64,000 bases of DNA from Anoplolepis gracilipes (taxonomy: Eukaryota; Arthropoda; Insecta; Hymenoptera; Formicidae): positions 7,184,001 to 7,248,000 of the forward strand of contig NC_132972.1 in the NCBI RefSeq assembly GCF_047496725.1, in the 5' to 3' direction. Shown piece after piece: positions 51,328 through 62,280 of the stretch (its first letter is position 1; each line of letters opens with the position of its first letter). The position numbers and the translations under genes are program-made. The notes beneath the pieces are model-generated. The model had not been told where the DNA came from and did no database searches. It saw only the letters and a list, made by a program, of their open reading frames with translations.

Positions 51328-51502
51328 AAATTAATTTTTCTAAACTCATTAATATAAGATTTATTATTAATCTCATTTATTATCTCAAAAGTATTATGTC
51401 AGTAGTTTGTCAAAAGTTTCAAAATTAATAATGAGATTAATCAAGTTTCATTTCGTTTAAGAAACAAAAGATCTTATACTAATTTTAAAAATTAATTTAA
51501 AA
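51328..51502. repeat. Decayed fold-back element
   Basis: Left arm words AAATTAATTTTT, ATTAATATAAGAT and ATTAATCTCAT recur as reverse complements in reverse order on the right (ATGAGATTAAT near 51433, ATCTTATACTAAT near 51471, AAAAATTAATTT near 51488). The right arm has an insertion of about 25 bases. Pairing is clear but interrupted, as in an old MITE. A+T-rich composition lowers confidence. Confidence 0.5.
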
Positions 51503-52085
51503 AAAATATTCTTAAATGATTTATGCATCTATCATTATTTATATAAATATTGTATTATATATCATACTTTTCATATCTATTATATACTTTTGATAGAATA
51601 AGTATAAAAAATATAAACTATTAGTAAGTGTGTGATAGAAAGAAATTAACTTTGTAGAACTAACTCATACACTGATGTTAATCTGCCTTAATAATAAAAT
51701 ATTTTAATAATAAAAAAATTTCTTTCTAAATGAGATTAGAAGAAATATTATGCACTATCAATATCAACAATTTTTCAATATTTGCATTATTAATTTATAT
51801 TACAATGACACGATTCTATTGTGTGCAGAAAATAATTTATGTTAGACAGCAATAGAATATTTTAGGCAACATTTAATTTAAATTTATCAAAAGCGTTAAA
51901 ATATCTCTACAAAATTGAAAAAAATAAGGAATTATTGTTCAAGTTTTGACATTCTTTATTGAATATACAAATAATCGCATATGAATAAATGGATGTACTA
52001 ATAAATCAATTACCACACATAGCACGATCGTGTCATTATTTATTTGATTGCACAACAATTCATCGTTATCTATTTCTTTTAACAG
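51503..52085. other. A+T-rich stretch leading to the 52.1-kb acceptor
   Basis: No coding signal. It ends in TCTATTTCTTTTAACAG (52069-52085), which reads as a pyrimidine tract plus AG acceptor. GATGTACTAATAAATCAATT near 51990 resembles words in the duplication at 52.7 kb. Confidence 0.6.
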
Positions 52086-52499
52086 GCCACGTCGCAGCAG
52101 TTGGTGACGAAACTGCGTTTCGAAACCCCACGTCAAAGAGTGATGCAATGTGACGTGAACCTGGAAACCGTCGGCCGCGCGAACGCGTTGCAAAAGTTAT
52201 GTAGCACGTCCGACATGGCGACTATTGCGGAAATACACGTTCCTGAAAATTTCATCCAACGCGTCGCCGCGGCAACGATGCGCGCGACCGACGTTTTGAA
52301 AAATTCAATTTGCACTTTACCTTTCTTGATATTTTGCACCGTGACACCACGACATCCTCCTGAAACAAACAAATCAGTACTTCATGAAAGAAAAGTTGAC
52401 AAAATTCATTCTAAGACCTTGATTTTATTCTATTTCTCGAATATACATGTAAACGTTAATCCGTTTACATTCACTTTCAAAAAAATGTTTATTTGTTGA
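52086..52499 (+). CDS. Candidate coding exon after a good splice acceptor (unidentified)
   Basis: The + frame starting at 52086 stays open for 137 codons to TGA at 52497-52499. An in-frame TAA at 52080-52082 lies just before the CAG acceptor, so the frame opens exactly where an exon would begin. The other two frames stop early. Over roughly the first 75 codons, G+C is highest at codon third positions, then first, then second, as expected of coding DNA and unlike the A+T-rich flanks. The peptide there includes LRFETPRQRVMQCDVNLE and TSDMATIAEIHVPENF; I recognise no family. After about 52315 composition turns A+T-rich, so the real exon may end earlier or be a terminal exon; AATAAA words occur at 52600 and 52614. 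No clear donor was found. A minus-strand exon is less likely but possible, since CTGATTTGTTTGTTTCAG reads on - near 52360. Confidence 0.35.
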   Translation, partial: ATSQQLVTKLRFETPRQRVMQCDVNLETVGRANALQKLCSTSDMATIAEIHVPENFIQRVAAATMRATDVLKNSICTLPFLIFCTVTPRHPPETNKSVLHERKVDKIHSKTLILFYFSNIHVNVNPFTFTFKKMFIC

Positions 52500-52666
52500 A
52501 TAATGCACATGTATTTAAGATATCCATTCACTTCATGCTATAATCATCTAACAACAATTTAACTATACATATAAAAGTATTTCAATGATAAAATATAAAA
52601 ATAAAATTTTAAAAATAAAACACTTAATAAAGGAATAAAAAACATGTATAAAAAAATATAAAAATA

Positions 52667-52845
52667 TTCAGAAAATCGTTTCTAAATAAATGGATGTGCT
52701 AAATATATGTGTAAACATATTTTCTTTTAAACATATAATTCAGGTCCCAGACTTAAAACATGTGTATTCGGAAAAATATTTCTAATAAACGAATATACTA
52801 ACTATATGTGTAAACGTGTTTTTCTTTATACATATAGCGAGTCCT
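52667..52845 (+). repeat. Two diverged ~80-bp tandem copies, 99-bp period
   Basis: Copies at 52667-52748 and 52766-52845 share ATTC.GAAAA, TTTCTAATAAA-like, CTATATGTGTAAACRT and CTTT..ACATATA words and end in a GTCC motif. The copies differ at many positions. Weak resemblance continues at 52877-52935 (GGATGTGTAAAATC) and upstream at 51981 (GGATGTACTAA), which may mark further decayed units. Confidence 0.7.
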
Positions 52846-53033
52846 AATTTATTCCTTTGGCAAAAATAAATTTCTTTGTCTTATAAATTCACTCAAGATA
52901 CGGATAAATTCTTGGATGTGTAAAATCTTTTTTTCTCTAGCTTTTTTATTTATTTAACACACACACATACATGTGTAACATATTTTACAAGTTATATTAT
53001 TATAATCATAAAAATTAAATCTTTAAGAGTGTT

Positions 53034-53080
53034 AAAAATTAATAACTTTAAAATTAATAACTTTAAAAATTAATAACTTT
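53034..53080. repeat. Three 15-16 bp tandem copies
   Basis: AAAATTAATAACTTT occurs three times with one extra A in two copies. A partial fourth (AAAATTTATTAATTAAT) follows. Confidence 0.9.
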
Positions 53081-53717
53081 AAAATTTATTAATTAATTAT
53101 AAAACTTTCTACAACTTGATAAAATATTAAATATAAACTTCGGTAATATTATTAATTTATTCAAATTTCGACTATATAAGTCTAATAACTAAGAATTTTT
53201 AGCTTTTTCGTCATTTTTAAAGATTAATAACATATTTCTGTTTCATATAACTTGTCTGATATGAATATGTATATAGTCTCGTAAAAGGATTAGTTTGTGA
53301 CAGAATGATTAGATTTATTCATCGAATCTATTCGTCTCTCTTTTTCGGTAACACGATATGAATGGGATTTTATCAGCGAGTTATCCCATCTACACTTTTA
53401 TATATAGTATTGCCTGACTAACGCAGATTCATTGCACACTCAAAAAAAGGGAAAAAACGGATATTCCTAAAAATCCATTTTTTAAAAACGTTATCAACCT
53501 GCATTACCTTTCAGAATCAAATTTTTAAAAATGTATTATTAATTTATATTACTAACATTCTAATTATTTTAATTGATAATAAAATTCAGGAAAAAATTCA
53601 AAAATTTGAAAAATAATAAACTCGTCTAAATCAAATTTAACAAACAATTACGTATATATTTCGTGCGTGTATGGATTTTCCAATATATCCTGTAATATGT
53701 ATTAACAAGCAATGAAA

Positions 53718-53741
53718 AAGAGAGAGAGAGAGGGGGGGGGG
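53718..53741. repeat. (AG)n joined to G10
   Basis: A short AG run passes into ten consecutive G residues and then GAAAGAGG. It is a G-rich purine tract, liable to sequencing error. Confidence 0.9.
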
Positions 53742-56519
53742 AAAGAGGAAGAGTCCTCCCGCAGCTCAATGCAAAATGCTTGTGCTTCATCAGACGAATA
53801 ATTTAATAGATAAATCAGAGATTACAGAACGGTGATCCCCTAAATTTCACCACATTGCGTAGTGCTCATCGGATACCGGAAATGTGCGCAACCATTTTCG
53901 CGGCAAAAGCGAACTACATTGATTCCGGTAGATTATCCGACATTTATGCACGTTTCGCGGTAATCGACGGGGCCGTGATACTCGTTATTCGCCTATTTAT
54001 CCTACTACTGTCGATTGAAACACTATCATGACCACCATTCTACAGTACATATGTCTAGTGATACAGTACATACACATTTAACGATGATGATGTCGTCAAG
54101 ATTTCGATTATCGAAACAAATTGCCTTGTTATCAACCGCTCTCACGCACACACATACACAAAATATAGAAATTTTCCACGAAATTTTTAACATGTAATTA
54201 ATGTCGTATATATGTTTCCATGTCAAAAAGCTCGATTAAAAGCTAAAAATAAACATTATTATTATATTGTACTTCAAATAAATCACATGTTCATATCGGT
54301 ATAAATTTTCATCAAATATTTAGATAAATATGTTATTAAAAACTTTGCAAAAAAAAAAGAGAAAAATAAAAATTGTATAATATTGATATAAATATTTAAA
54401 AATTGCAGAAATCTAAAATAAAGAAGAGTGCATCATGATGTATAGCTAATTTCCCTTCAATATGAGATTTATTTCGTTTTTATTAATTTATATTTAAATA
54501 TTTATTTCACGGTAATAAAATATTTTATTACATGCGTCACGATACAATTATATATACATATCTTGATACATGTATTTTAAAATTAATGCACGTGCGCGCT
54601 GTTCTCATAGTTTCAAAGTATTGCGAGTTATTGGTGAGAACGCGGCAAAAGTTCGTACTAAAAAATGATAAGTCGGCTTTTATATGCGCCGCAGGAGCAA
54701 CTACTATGACGTGTATACGATGAATGAGCAGATACCCGAGCGTCGTGATGAAAGGATAAATTCACTTAAAACCTCATCCATTATACCGCTTTCTTCTACG
54801 AGCACTCGTGTTTTCCAGTTATTTAAAAACCGGGAATCCATTTCGCGCGCTGTGTAGTTCACCCCACATTTCTGCGGTTTCGCAATAATCTCCGCAGTTT
54901 CGCAAGCCATACTCGTTATTTTTCCTTTGTACAAAAAAAGCTGTAATACTTTCTAGGATGAATACGCGCGTTCCGATATTATTACGTTTCTCTGTCGCGA
55001 GAGGGAGAATCGAATTCTACTAAATGAATAATACTTATGTTGCTGTTCGTTCAGTTTATTAATCTAATAGAATTTAACTTTCTTAAGTTGTATCAAAAGC
55101 AGTTCCTATATATGTCGTTTGAATGCATAAAGTATTTCAGAGTTAAATAAAATGAGCATAATTATACAAAATTCTCAAAAGTATATATTCAGTTAATATT
55201 CAAGTCTAAATTTTGAATCAACATTTAAATGTTAAATATGAAATAGTAAGATCAAACATTGTTTGATAATGAATCTTCAATAAATATATATTAAATATTT
55301 TGTTTTTAAAAAATAAAATTTAGTTTCTCTTAAAAAGCGTTAGTTTTTTTTTTACATTTCAACATAAAATACCAATATCTCTGAAGTATTTCGATTACAT
55401 AGAAAGGGATTTTCGCTGATGACCGTTATGAAAAAACTGAATACGAAACAACAACATTTCAAGTACCTCACTGCCCATTGTTTGTGTTGTATTCTATGAG
55501 AGATAGAGCGACATATTCATACGTCAACAAGGAAGAACGTATATTTCCTAAAATGTAGCGTTAATTTTACCTTCGCGGAATAGCAGTTTACAATTCCGTA
55601 AAATGTATTTCACGTTGAGAATTATAAAAATATAAGTGAAAATTGTAAGAAAATTTTATCTGAACATATATATTTTGCTAGAAACCTTCGAATATTTTCT
55701 TGTTTTCCACACAATTTTCTTTCTTAAATAATATAAAATAGTCGATAAAATTATTGCATGAATTTTTAATGATAATAGTGAATATTATGTATACTTTATC
55801 TATGTCCATGAGTAAATGCTGATACTATTAAGCCCAACGTGCGCCAATTATACGGCGTAGCGGCAATAATTATTGCCAGCAACGCATTAGGAAGTAATAG
55901 CCAGAGGCAATATGTCATTTGGTCAATATTTATCCTTGATGTACATGATGGTCACTTCCACATGTGCGTTTGTATTGATCTGCAATACTTGTTAAATAAA
56001 GTTTATTCGTCATGTAAACTTTTCTCTCTAACGACAGCAAAAATATAACAAAAAATTACAGAATATAGAGCGATAACTGATTGACTTAAATTAATCTCAT
56101 CAGATAAATATCGATAGTGTTTATAATTTTATATGTATAAGCCAACAATTTTGGAAATCATTGAAATAAAAATGCTTCACACTCTAAAAATATAATTTTA
56201 TATATAAATATACATTAGTAATTAAAAAAAAATCATAATTTTTTCTTTGTTACTATAATTATCACTATAAAATTAAACTAGCCTTTAAAAAATTAAATTA
56301 TTATTTTAGTTTTAAAAAATTTATGTAAGTCGTGCGATAAATCACAATATTATCAAACATAAAAACACAAGAGATATACGAAAAATAAAATAAATAATAA
56401 TTTATTATTACTTATTTTAATTTATATTATCTATAAATTTTACAAAATCTTTCAAAGAGAAATATATAATAAAAAATATCAATAGATAGGAATGCGAAGT
56501 TCCTCCAAATATACGTATA

Positions 56520-56790
56520 CAGCTATCCTAAAAGCAGAATGCGGCAGCAGGAAATTTCAAGATTCTACGATCTAACGATAACCAACCAACAGGTCTCCCG
56601 TTTTCCTCGACCGCACGCTTGTCCAAAGCTCGGCGACCCTCTATAAATCGTGGTCTGGCAAATGGAACTCCCTGAGAAATGCGTTAGGAACGCCGGTGAC
56701 CGCGGCCGAAGGGAAGCAGCCTTTGTGTCGCGTCCACCGGCTGACTTGTGTCGTCGATTACTACTCGTCTCTCTCAACGTCTTCTATTTC
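56520..56790. other. CpG-shifted island
   Basis: About 270 bp of G+C-richer DNA (GGAACGCCGGTGACCGCGGC near 56688) abruptly bounded by A+T-rich DNA. The 70-codon minus frame (56565-56777) has an ATG and is Arg/Ser-rich without a recognisable domain. On - no acceptor or donor clearly frames it. It could be an exon, regulatory DNA or part of a dispersed repeat. Confidence 0.35.
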
Positions 56791-57847
56791 ACAAAACACT
56801 TCCAGTAATTACGTATTAAGGTTTATTCAACTATTCAAACATATTCCGTCGATATCTTAAATTGTTAAGAACATCGGTTGCAATTATTGCAACATCAGAT
56901 AGATGCAATTCATTAGATAACCAAGTAGATATTAAAGTTAATTAATTATTTTTCCAAGATTTCTAAATAGATTCTAAATAGATTCAATTCATTCGTATAT
57001 ATATGTTATTATATTTACAATATTTTAATTTTTAAAATGATTCTAAATTATGGGCATAAAAAGAAAATGTACAAAACGATTTTGAAATTTATTGCTTTGA
57101 AACATGGTTCCTTTTTTCCTCTTTATTTTATTCTTTTCATCGTATTTTACGCTCTACATTTATCAAGATATCTCGCGCAGCTTTAATAAATTTTATGCAA
57201 ATAACGATTTAACAGAAGACTGATAAGTGAAATATTGCGGTTTCTTTTATTTTGCTCAATCCAACTTGTTCATGAACCATCGACAGTTTACGCCGACGAA
57301 AGCCTGAAGTAAGTACTTCATGTATCTATTGCGAGATATCTATACCACGAGATGTTTCCTAGGTGCAAAAAAAAAAAATTTCCTTCAGTTTCCGCGCAAC
57401 CGCATCTCGAATTCGTTTTCCCTTTGTCATTTTTTCATTACTCTGGATCGTAAAAACAAGAATGAACACTCTCGACCAACTTTATGCGAATAATTAAAGT
57501 TGAAGCAGAATCGCTCATCATGGTTTTATCGATCCTTTCACTGCCATACCTAAGACGAATAACAAAATTTAGTAGCTGTAGAACTTGACGGCGCAGAAAC
57601 TTTAATCTGGCAACGACATACTTCATTACAAATATTATTGTTGTGCCAATGCGATCAAATCTTCCATTCTCATAAAAACTGTTGTTATTTAAGTATATTG
57701 CTCAAATGATCGATATATGTATGGCGTGTCTATGCATTTAAAGATGGATAATATTCAATATAAAAGTTGCTTCAAATATTATACAGTTCAAGCTATAATA
57801 AATGTAAAATAAAAAAAATGAATAATTATTTCAATATTATTTTAATA
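56791..57847. other. Non-coding stretch
   Basis: An 11-bp duplication TCTAAATAGAT lies at about 56970-56992. The part 57230-57640 is a little less A+T-rich, with a 62-codon minus frame (57438-57626) of no recognisable product. Confidence 0.6.
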
Positions 57848-57984
57848 AACTAATAAAAACTTAAAGTACTAAATCTTTTTCATAATCATTAATGAGATAA
57901 AATATATTTAAGAAATATATTTTTTAAATTTTATGCTATTAATAATTATGAAAAAGACTTTATTACTTTAAGTTTTTATTAGTT
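57848..57984. mobile_element. 137-bp fold-back MITE
   Basis: The arms 57848-57903 and 57928-57984 are reverse complements. The outermost 21 bases (AACTAATAAAAACTTAAAGT and one more) pair perfectly, followed by about 35 positions with six or so differences and one indel. Only about 24 bases separate the arms, so the element is nearly all palindrome. There is no coding capacity, and no target-site duplication longer than chance is visible. Confidence 0.8.
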
Positions 57985-59335
57985 ACATTTTAACGTAGCA
58001 AAAAAATATTTTTTTCTTCAATTCATCCGAATAATGAAATTAAAATGCAGGTTATTTTAATAGGATTTTAAAAGTTGACAATGAGAGAAAAGATTACAAC
58101 TAACCAATATTTCGGTGAGGATAAGTTAAGCTTTCAGGAAATAATTGCACGATAAGCGAAAATACTATGTAGTAAATTATAAAGATTGTGTATCCACCCC
58201 CCCCCCATCCGAGGATGCTAGTAACTCGGCAAATGTTGGTCGAGTTTAAATTAGCTTCGTTAATTAAACTTCGAACTCGATTTCGATGATGGAGCGAGAC
58301 GGATGAACGGGACCAGTGACAAATTGTCTTTTCGCTCGCCAATAATTAGTTAATCAATAACGATAGGTAATTTACTTCAGGATTCAGAACCGCTAATCAG
58401 CCCTACAAATTCTATTTCACTTCGTGTGGTGTTAAATAGCGATTCGACCTCTAAAGTTATTACTTGACACATAGAATTAATTTGCTCGAACTCGAACCTT
58501 GACTCACCCGATATTATTGCGAAATTTCTCGTCGATATATTCTCCTAATCTGAGAGGAAGGAAGGGAGAAAGCGGACAAACTACGAGAATTCTATTCCAA
58601 AGTTAGCTCGCCCCTTTGATCGGACGAATCTCATTCTAATTTTCCAGCGAGATCCACTAAATATAAAATAAACATGTAATAATTAAGTCATGTTAATAAT
58701 TTATTTATTTACTACAATTGAAAAAAAAATTAATTTTTTACTGCTATTTTACATAAAATTCTCAATTTCCTTATAAAAAGGCAGCAAATAAAAGAAAATA
58801 TCGATAAATTAGACTGGATAATTGTCTATTTTTATGAGAAATAATTGATAAAAGAATATGGTATATTTTTTATAAATATAAAATTTTTGTTTTTGTTACA
58901 GTAACTATGATTTTCATGTTTTTGTATTTTGTATATATATGTGGAAAGCGATATTTTAATAAACATTTTTTAATATTTTATTCGGCCATTATACGGAATT
59001 ATAGGTGCGTTACACTTAATTTTTCGCGATACATAAATTTTTTTTTTTTTTCAAAAATATTTCACTATTATTATCAAATGCTTTACATGCACGAAAAAAA
59101 ACATACTCAATATAAGTTAAATTTATCGTAAGCAATTTTATTAGAGAGATATAATTTAAATAATTCAAGTCAGCTTTCTTATCGTAATCCACTTTAAAGT
59201 TATATTAATCGTATTACTTGTTTCTAAGAGGCTTACATTAATCATTTAGAAATGCAACGCAATTTCTACATGTTAAATGGTAATGTACAGACTGTCCTCG
59301 CCGAAACATCCAGAAGACAAGTTAGCACTAGTCTC
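57985..59335. other. Non-coding stretch
   Basis: A C10 run lies at 58197-58206 within TATCCACC...ATCC. The part 58190-58640 is less A+T-rich, with an 80-codon minus frame (58100-58342) crossing the C run. Frame 58907-59131 on + is a Phe/Tyr/Ile A+T artefact. No gene is supported. Confidence 0.6.
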
Positions 59336-59387
59336 CATAGTTTCGGGTTAGATCCGGCTTGAATTTGGATCTAGAGATCAAACTATG
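59336..59387. repeat. Interrupted 15-bp hairpin
   Basis: CATAGTTT (59336-59343) pairs with AAACTATG (59380-59387), and TAGATCC (59349-59355) pairs with GGATCTA (59367-59373), leaving a 5 x 6 internal loop and an 11-base terminal loop. The mixed-base stem is unusual for the region. It is short for a microRNA precursor and does not match any insect microRNA I can recall. Confidence 0.6.
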
Positions 59388-60193
59388 TACAACAGTGATT
59401 CTGATGTTAAGTAGGTTTAAAACTGTATACCTGAAGATACACAAGAAATATCTGCAATATTTTACTAGATAATAACTTTCTCAAAAAGTAATAACTTATT
59501 CAATTTAATAATTTTTTCAAGATTTACATGATTTCTCAAAACTATGTTTGTTGCCTTAACCATAATGTTACCGTTTACTTTAACCCGTTGTTATTCTCGT
59601 GCTATATTTAGTATACTTCATTGAAAATAAAATGCATAAAATGCGAGAATAGAAGAAGGCAAGAATGCAAATGCAACGTTAGCATATGCTTATAACGCTG
59701 CATTTAAATATGCATATTTGCAATTCCGCGAATAAATTTGCAAATAGATGTAAAGATGATACAATAAAGCTGTGAATATATCTATTTCAGTTATTTTTAT
59801 TTATTTATATCTTCTTACTTTTTATATGCATATATATACATATATATATATTCAAGACATAATTTCAATCGCATCTCAAATTGAGAATAAATGATCATAC
59901 CTTATAAAGTTTAGCTTATCATTATATATCATAGTTTATTTCTTATGGCACGAGATATCAGACAAATGTCTTTAATATTAGAATTTAGATAAAAAAGGAA
60001 GATATCATCAAGATTTCTCGACAACAATTCTCTTCAAATGTTAATAATAATCGGATCAGTATGGGACAGGAGCCATTATTATAACAATTTAGATACTCGT
60101 CACGCGTTCCAAATTTTACTAAATAAGATGAGATTGCTAGAGGCAAGGGTGGCTTTATTGGATTTAAATTCCTTCATTTATATGTTAATCGCG
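59388..60193. other. A+T-rich stretch
   Basis: No structure of note apart from short ATAT runs near 59825-59850. The ATG of the + frame discussed at 60194 is at 60038. Confidence 0.65.
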
Positions 60194-60219
60194 GAGAATC
60201 TCGGCGTACCGAGATTCTC
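60194..60219. repeat. Perfect 11-bp G+C-containing hairpin
   Basis: GAGAATCTCGG (60194-60204) and CCGAGATTCTC (60209-60219) pair perfectly around CGTA. It lies in a 60.0-60.5 kb patch that is less A+T-rich and inside an 85-codon + ATG frame (60038-60295) whose product I do not recognise. GATCTCGAAG just after (60231) repeats part of the stem. Confidence 0.85.
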
Positions 60220-61719
60220 GAGGTCTCTGGGATCTCGAAGACTGGTCCGCCGATATAAACAGTCGACTTATGTTTATTGTTCCATCACTCCATAAAAAAG
60301 TTATGTGCGAGCGAAAATCGCTACAAGCGGGTGAACAGAATTTTGCGTGAGAGATTGATGCATTTAACATAACTCACTCTGGCCATCAAGGGCACATGCC
60401 TCAGGAAATCCGATTGAAAAACACGTTTTTAAAGGCGTTCATTTTAAAGGACTAGATTTTAGGTCATCATGACTCTGTGTGGCCCGACGATAAAACGTTC
60501 GCTCACAGACCTTTCGGTCGTTTTTTATTCTGGACTCAATGCCAAAGTTCGTCAAAAACAAGTATTTCGCTAATTTTCAGATACGTTAAATCAGATATAA
60601 GTTTTATGTGTCAACAATAAAAAACTAAATTTCTTATTATTACGTATCAAAATTAATTAATAATCTTTGATTACTACAATTGCAAGATCATAATTTCTAA
60701 CATTTCCTTATCTACAGCAATATTTTACACTAATTTTATAATCAAAGTGAAATATAAATTGTAATCGCAAAGAAAGAATATGGTGCCTAGTGTAATTGTA
60801 ATTTTTTGTGTATATTGGCCTTCAGTTTGTTTATATATAAAGAAAAAAATTACAGTTATATATACCAGACAATATATAAGATATAAACATGTATGATAGA
60901 CTAGAGCAATATAGAATAAATGCGAAGAACATATAATAAATGTAAAAAAAATTTTTTTAAATTAAAAAAAAATTTTCTTTAATTTTTTTTTAATTTTTGA
61001 AAAATGAATAAGATTAAATAATATGGACAAATAGTATTCTATTATTATCTGACAAGATATAAATATTTCTTATCAAATTACACTTTATTTATTTCATTTT
61101 AAAAATTGTTTCTATAACATCCTATAGTTTATATTTAGATTCTGTATTTTAAATTAGAAATTTTTCATATATCTAATCAATCGTTTTACAATTCGTTTCA
61201 TGGAGTATTAAAATTTAACTGACAATGAATCAAACCGCAATAAAAATGTAGACTCAATAATAGATATTGCTATATATAATATATATATATAAATTTGCAA
61301 TAATTAAAAACATAAATAAAAGTAAAAAGCACACACAATCTACAGTACAAATATACATTACAATAATATTTATTAATAAAATAAAATTTCATTATTATTA
61401 TTATTATTTTGTTACAATTTTAAATTGTAAATTTAAAAATATAAAATATAAAATTTTGTAAACCAAAATTAATGAACGAGAAAAATATCTATTTTTACTT
61501 TACACATACAATACGTCACACATATGTCTCAAAACTATTTTATTTTTTTTTAAGCATATGTTTGATTTATAAATTTCTCTGTATTTATTCTTCCAAAAAA
61601 ATTTGTAACATAATGTGAAAAGGCTAACTTTTATCAAATATATATTTAATCAAATATAAATATAAATATAAAAAAAATATAAAATAAAATTCTAATGTTA
61701 GAAAAGGAACTAATTCAAT
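60220..61719. other. Non-coding stretch
   Basis: The part 60220-60560 is CpG-shifted and includes GACC-TTTC-GGTC followed by a T run near 60510-60526, a small hairpin. From 60600 on it is A+T-rich, with A8-T7 runs near 60946-61000 and an ATT run near 61391-61409. No gene evidence. Confidence 0.6.
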
Positions 61720-62280
61720 TTCCTGACTTTCTTTCCGTAATTACCGTAATGGATTAACCGAACTGTAACCAGTTTAAGTGAACATCGCTTCATGTGTACG
61801 CACAGAATAAGAAATTGTATTATTTTTATATCCGAGAGCAACAGAGAGTATTGAGAATGATGGGGAAGAAACCGCCTTGTTAATCAAGTGCAATGTCAAA
61901 CAGGGAGCCTAATTTCACGGCAATAACCGAGGCAACGGGGGAATCATACGCACACGGAATCAAGTAAATTGCCGTGAAAATAAATTTCCGTTAGAAGAGA
62001 GTGTCCCATTGCGGCTTGGGATTTATTGCGAGCTGTACCATCCTTCTTATTCGATTTTTCTGCGGATATAAACGCGTTAAGAGCAGGAAGCACGTTGGTT
62101 CGATTGTGCGCATCAAGAAAATAAATTGCTCGGCTACGTCAGATACGTCGACAAATATCACGCGCTTGTAAACGATCGATTTCCTGCGATCAGTACGTCC
62201 TATTAAGTCTAGAACAGAATATTTCTACGACGTTTAGGATCCGATCAAGTTTTCGCAAACATTATGCAAACGTAAGTATA
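61720..62280. other. CpG-shifted island ending in a donor-like word
   Basis: About 560 bp of less A+T-rich DNA ends at AAAC|GTAAGTATAAA, with GTAAGT at 62272-62277. TCAGTA near 62191 is a weak initiator. No acceptor, TATA box or open frame of note supports a coding exon. A non-coding first exon on + is possible. GTAAGT alone is expected many times by chance in a window this size. Confidence 0.25.

Larger units (their letters stand above)
52846..56519. other. A+T-rich stretch with minor patches
   Basis: Besides the tandem repeats listed at 53034 and 53718, patches at 53820-54010, 54640-55020 and 55400-55610 are less A+T-rich. CACTCAAAAAAAGGG at 53436 looks like the tip of an insect MITE, but no opposite end was found. 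Frames at 54532-54723 (+), 54704-54934 (-) and 55839-56048 (+) are unrecognisable. Confidence 0.55.

Noticed and set aside
53436..53640. CACTCAAAAAAA as the left end of a MITE
   Set aside because: No matching TTTTTTTGAGTG end was found within a plausible distance. The one at 28567-28577 is far away.
62272..62277. GTAAGT as proof of an exon
   Set aside because: A six-base word occurs about 30 times by chance over both strands of this window. Without an acceptor or frame it is only noted.
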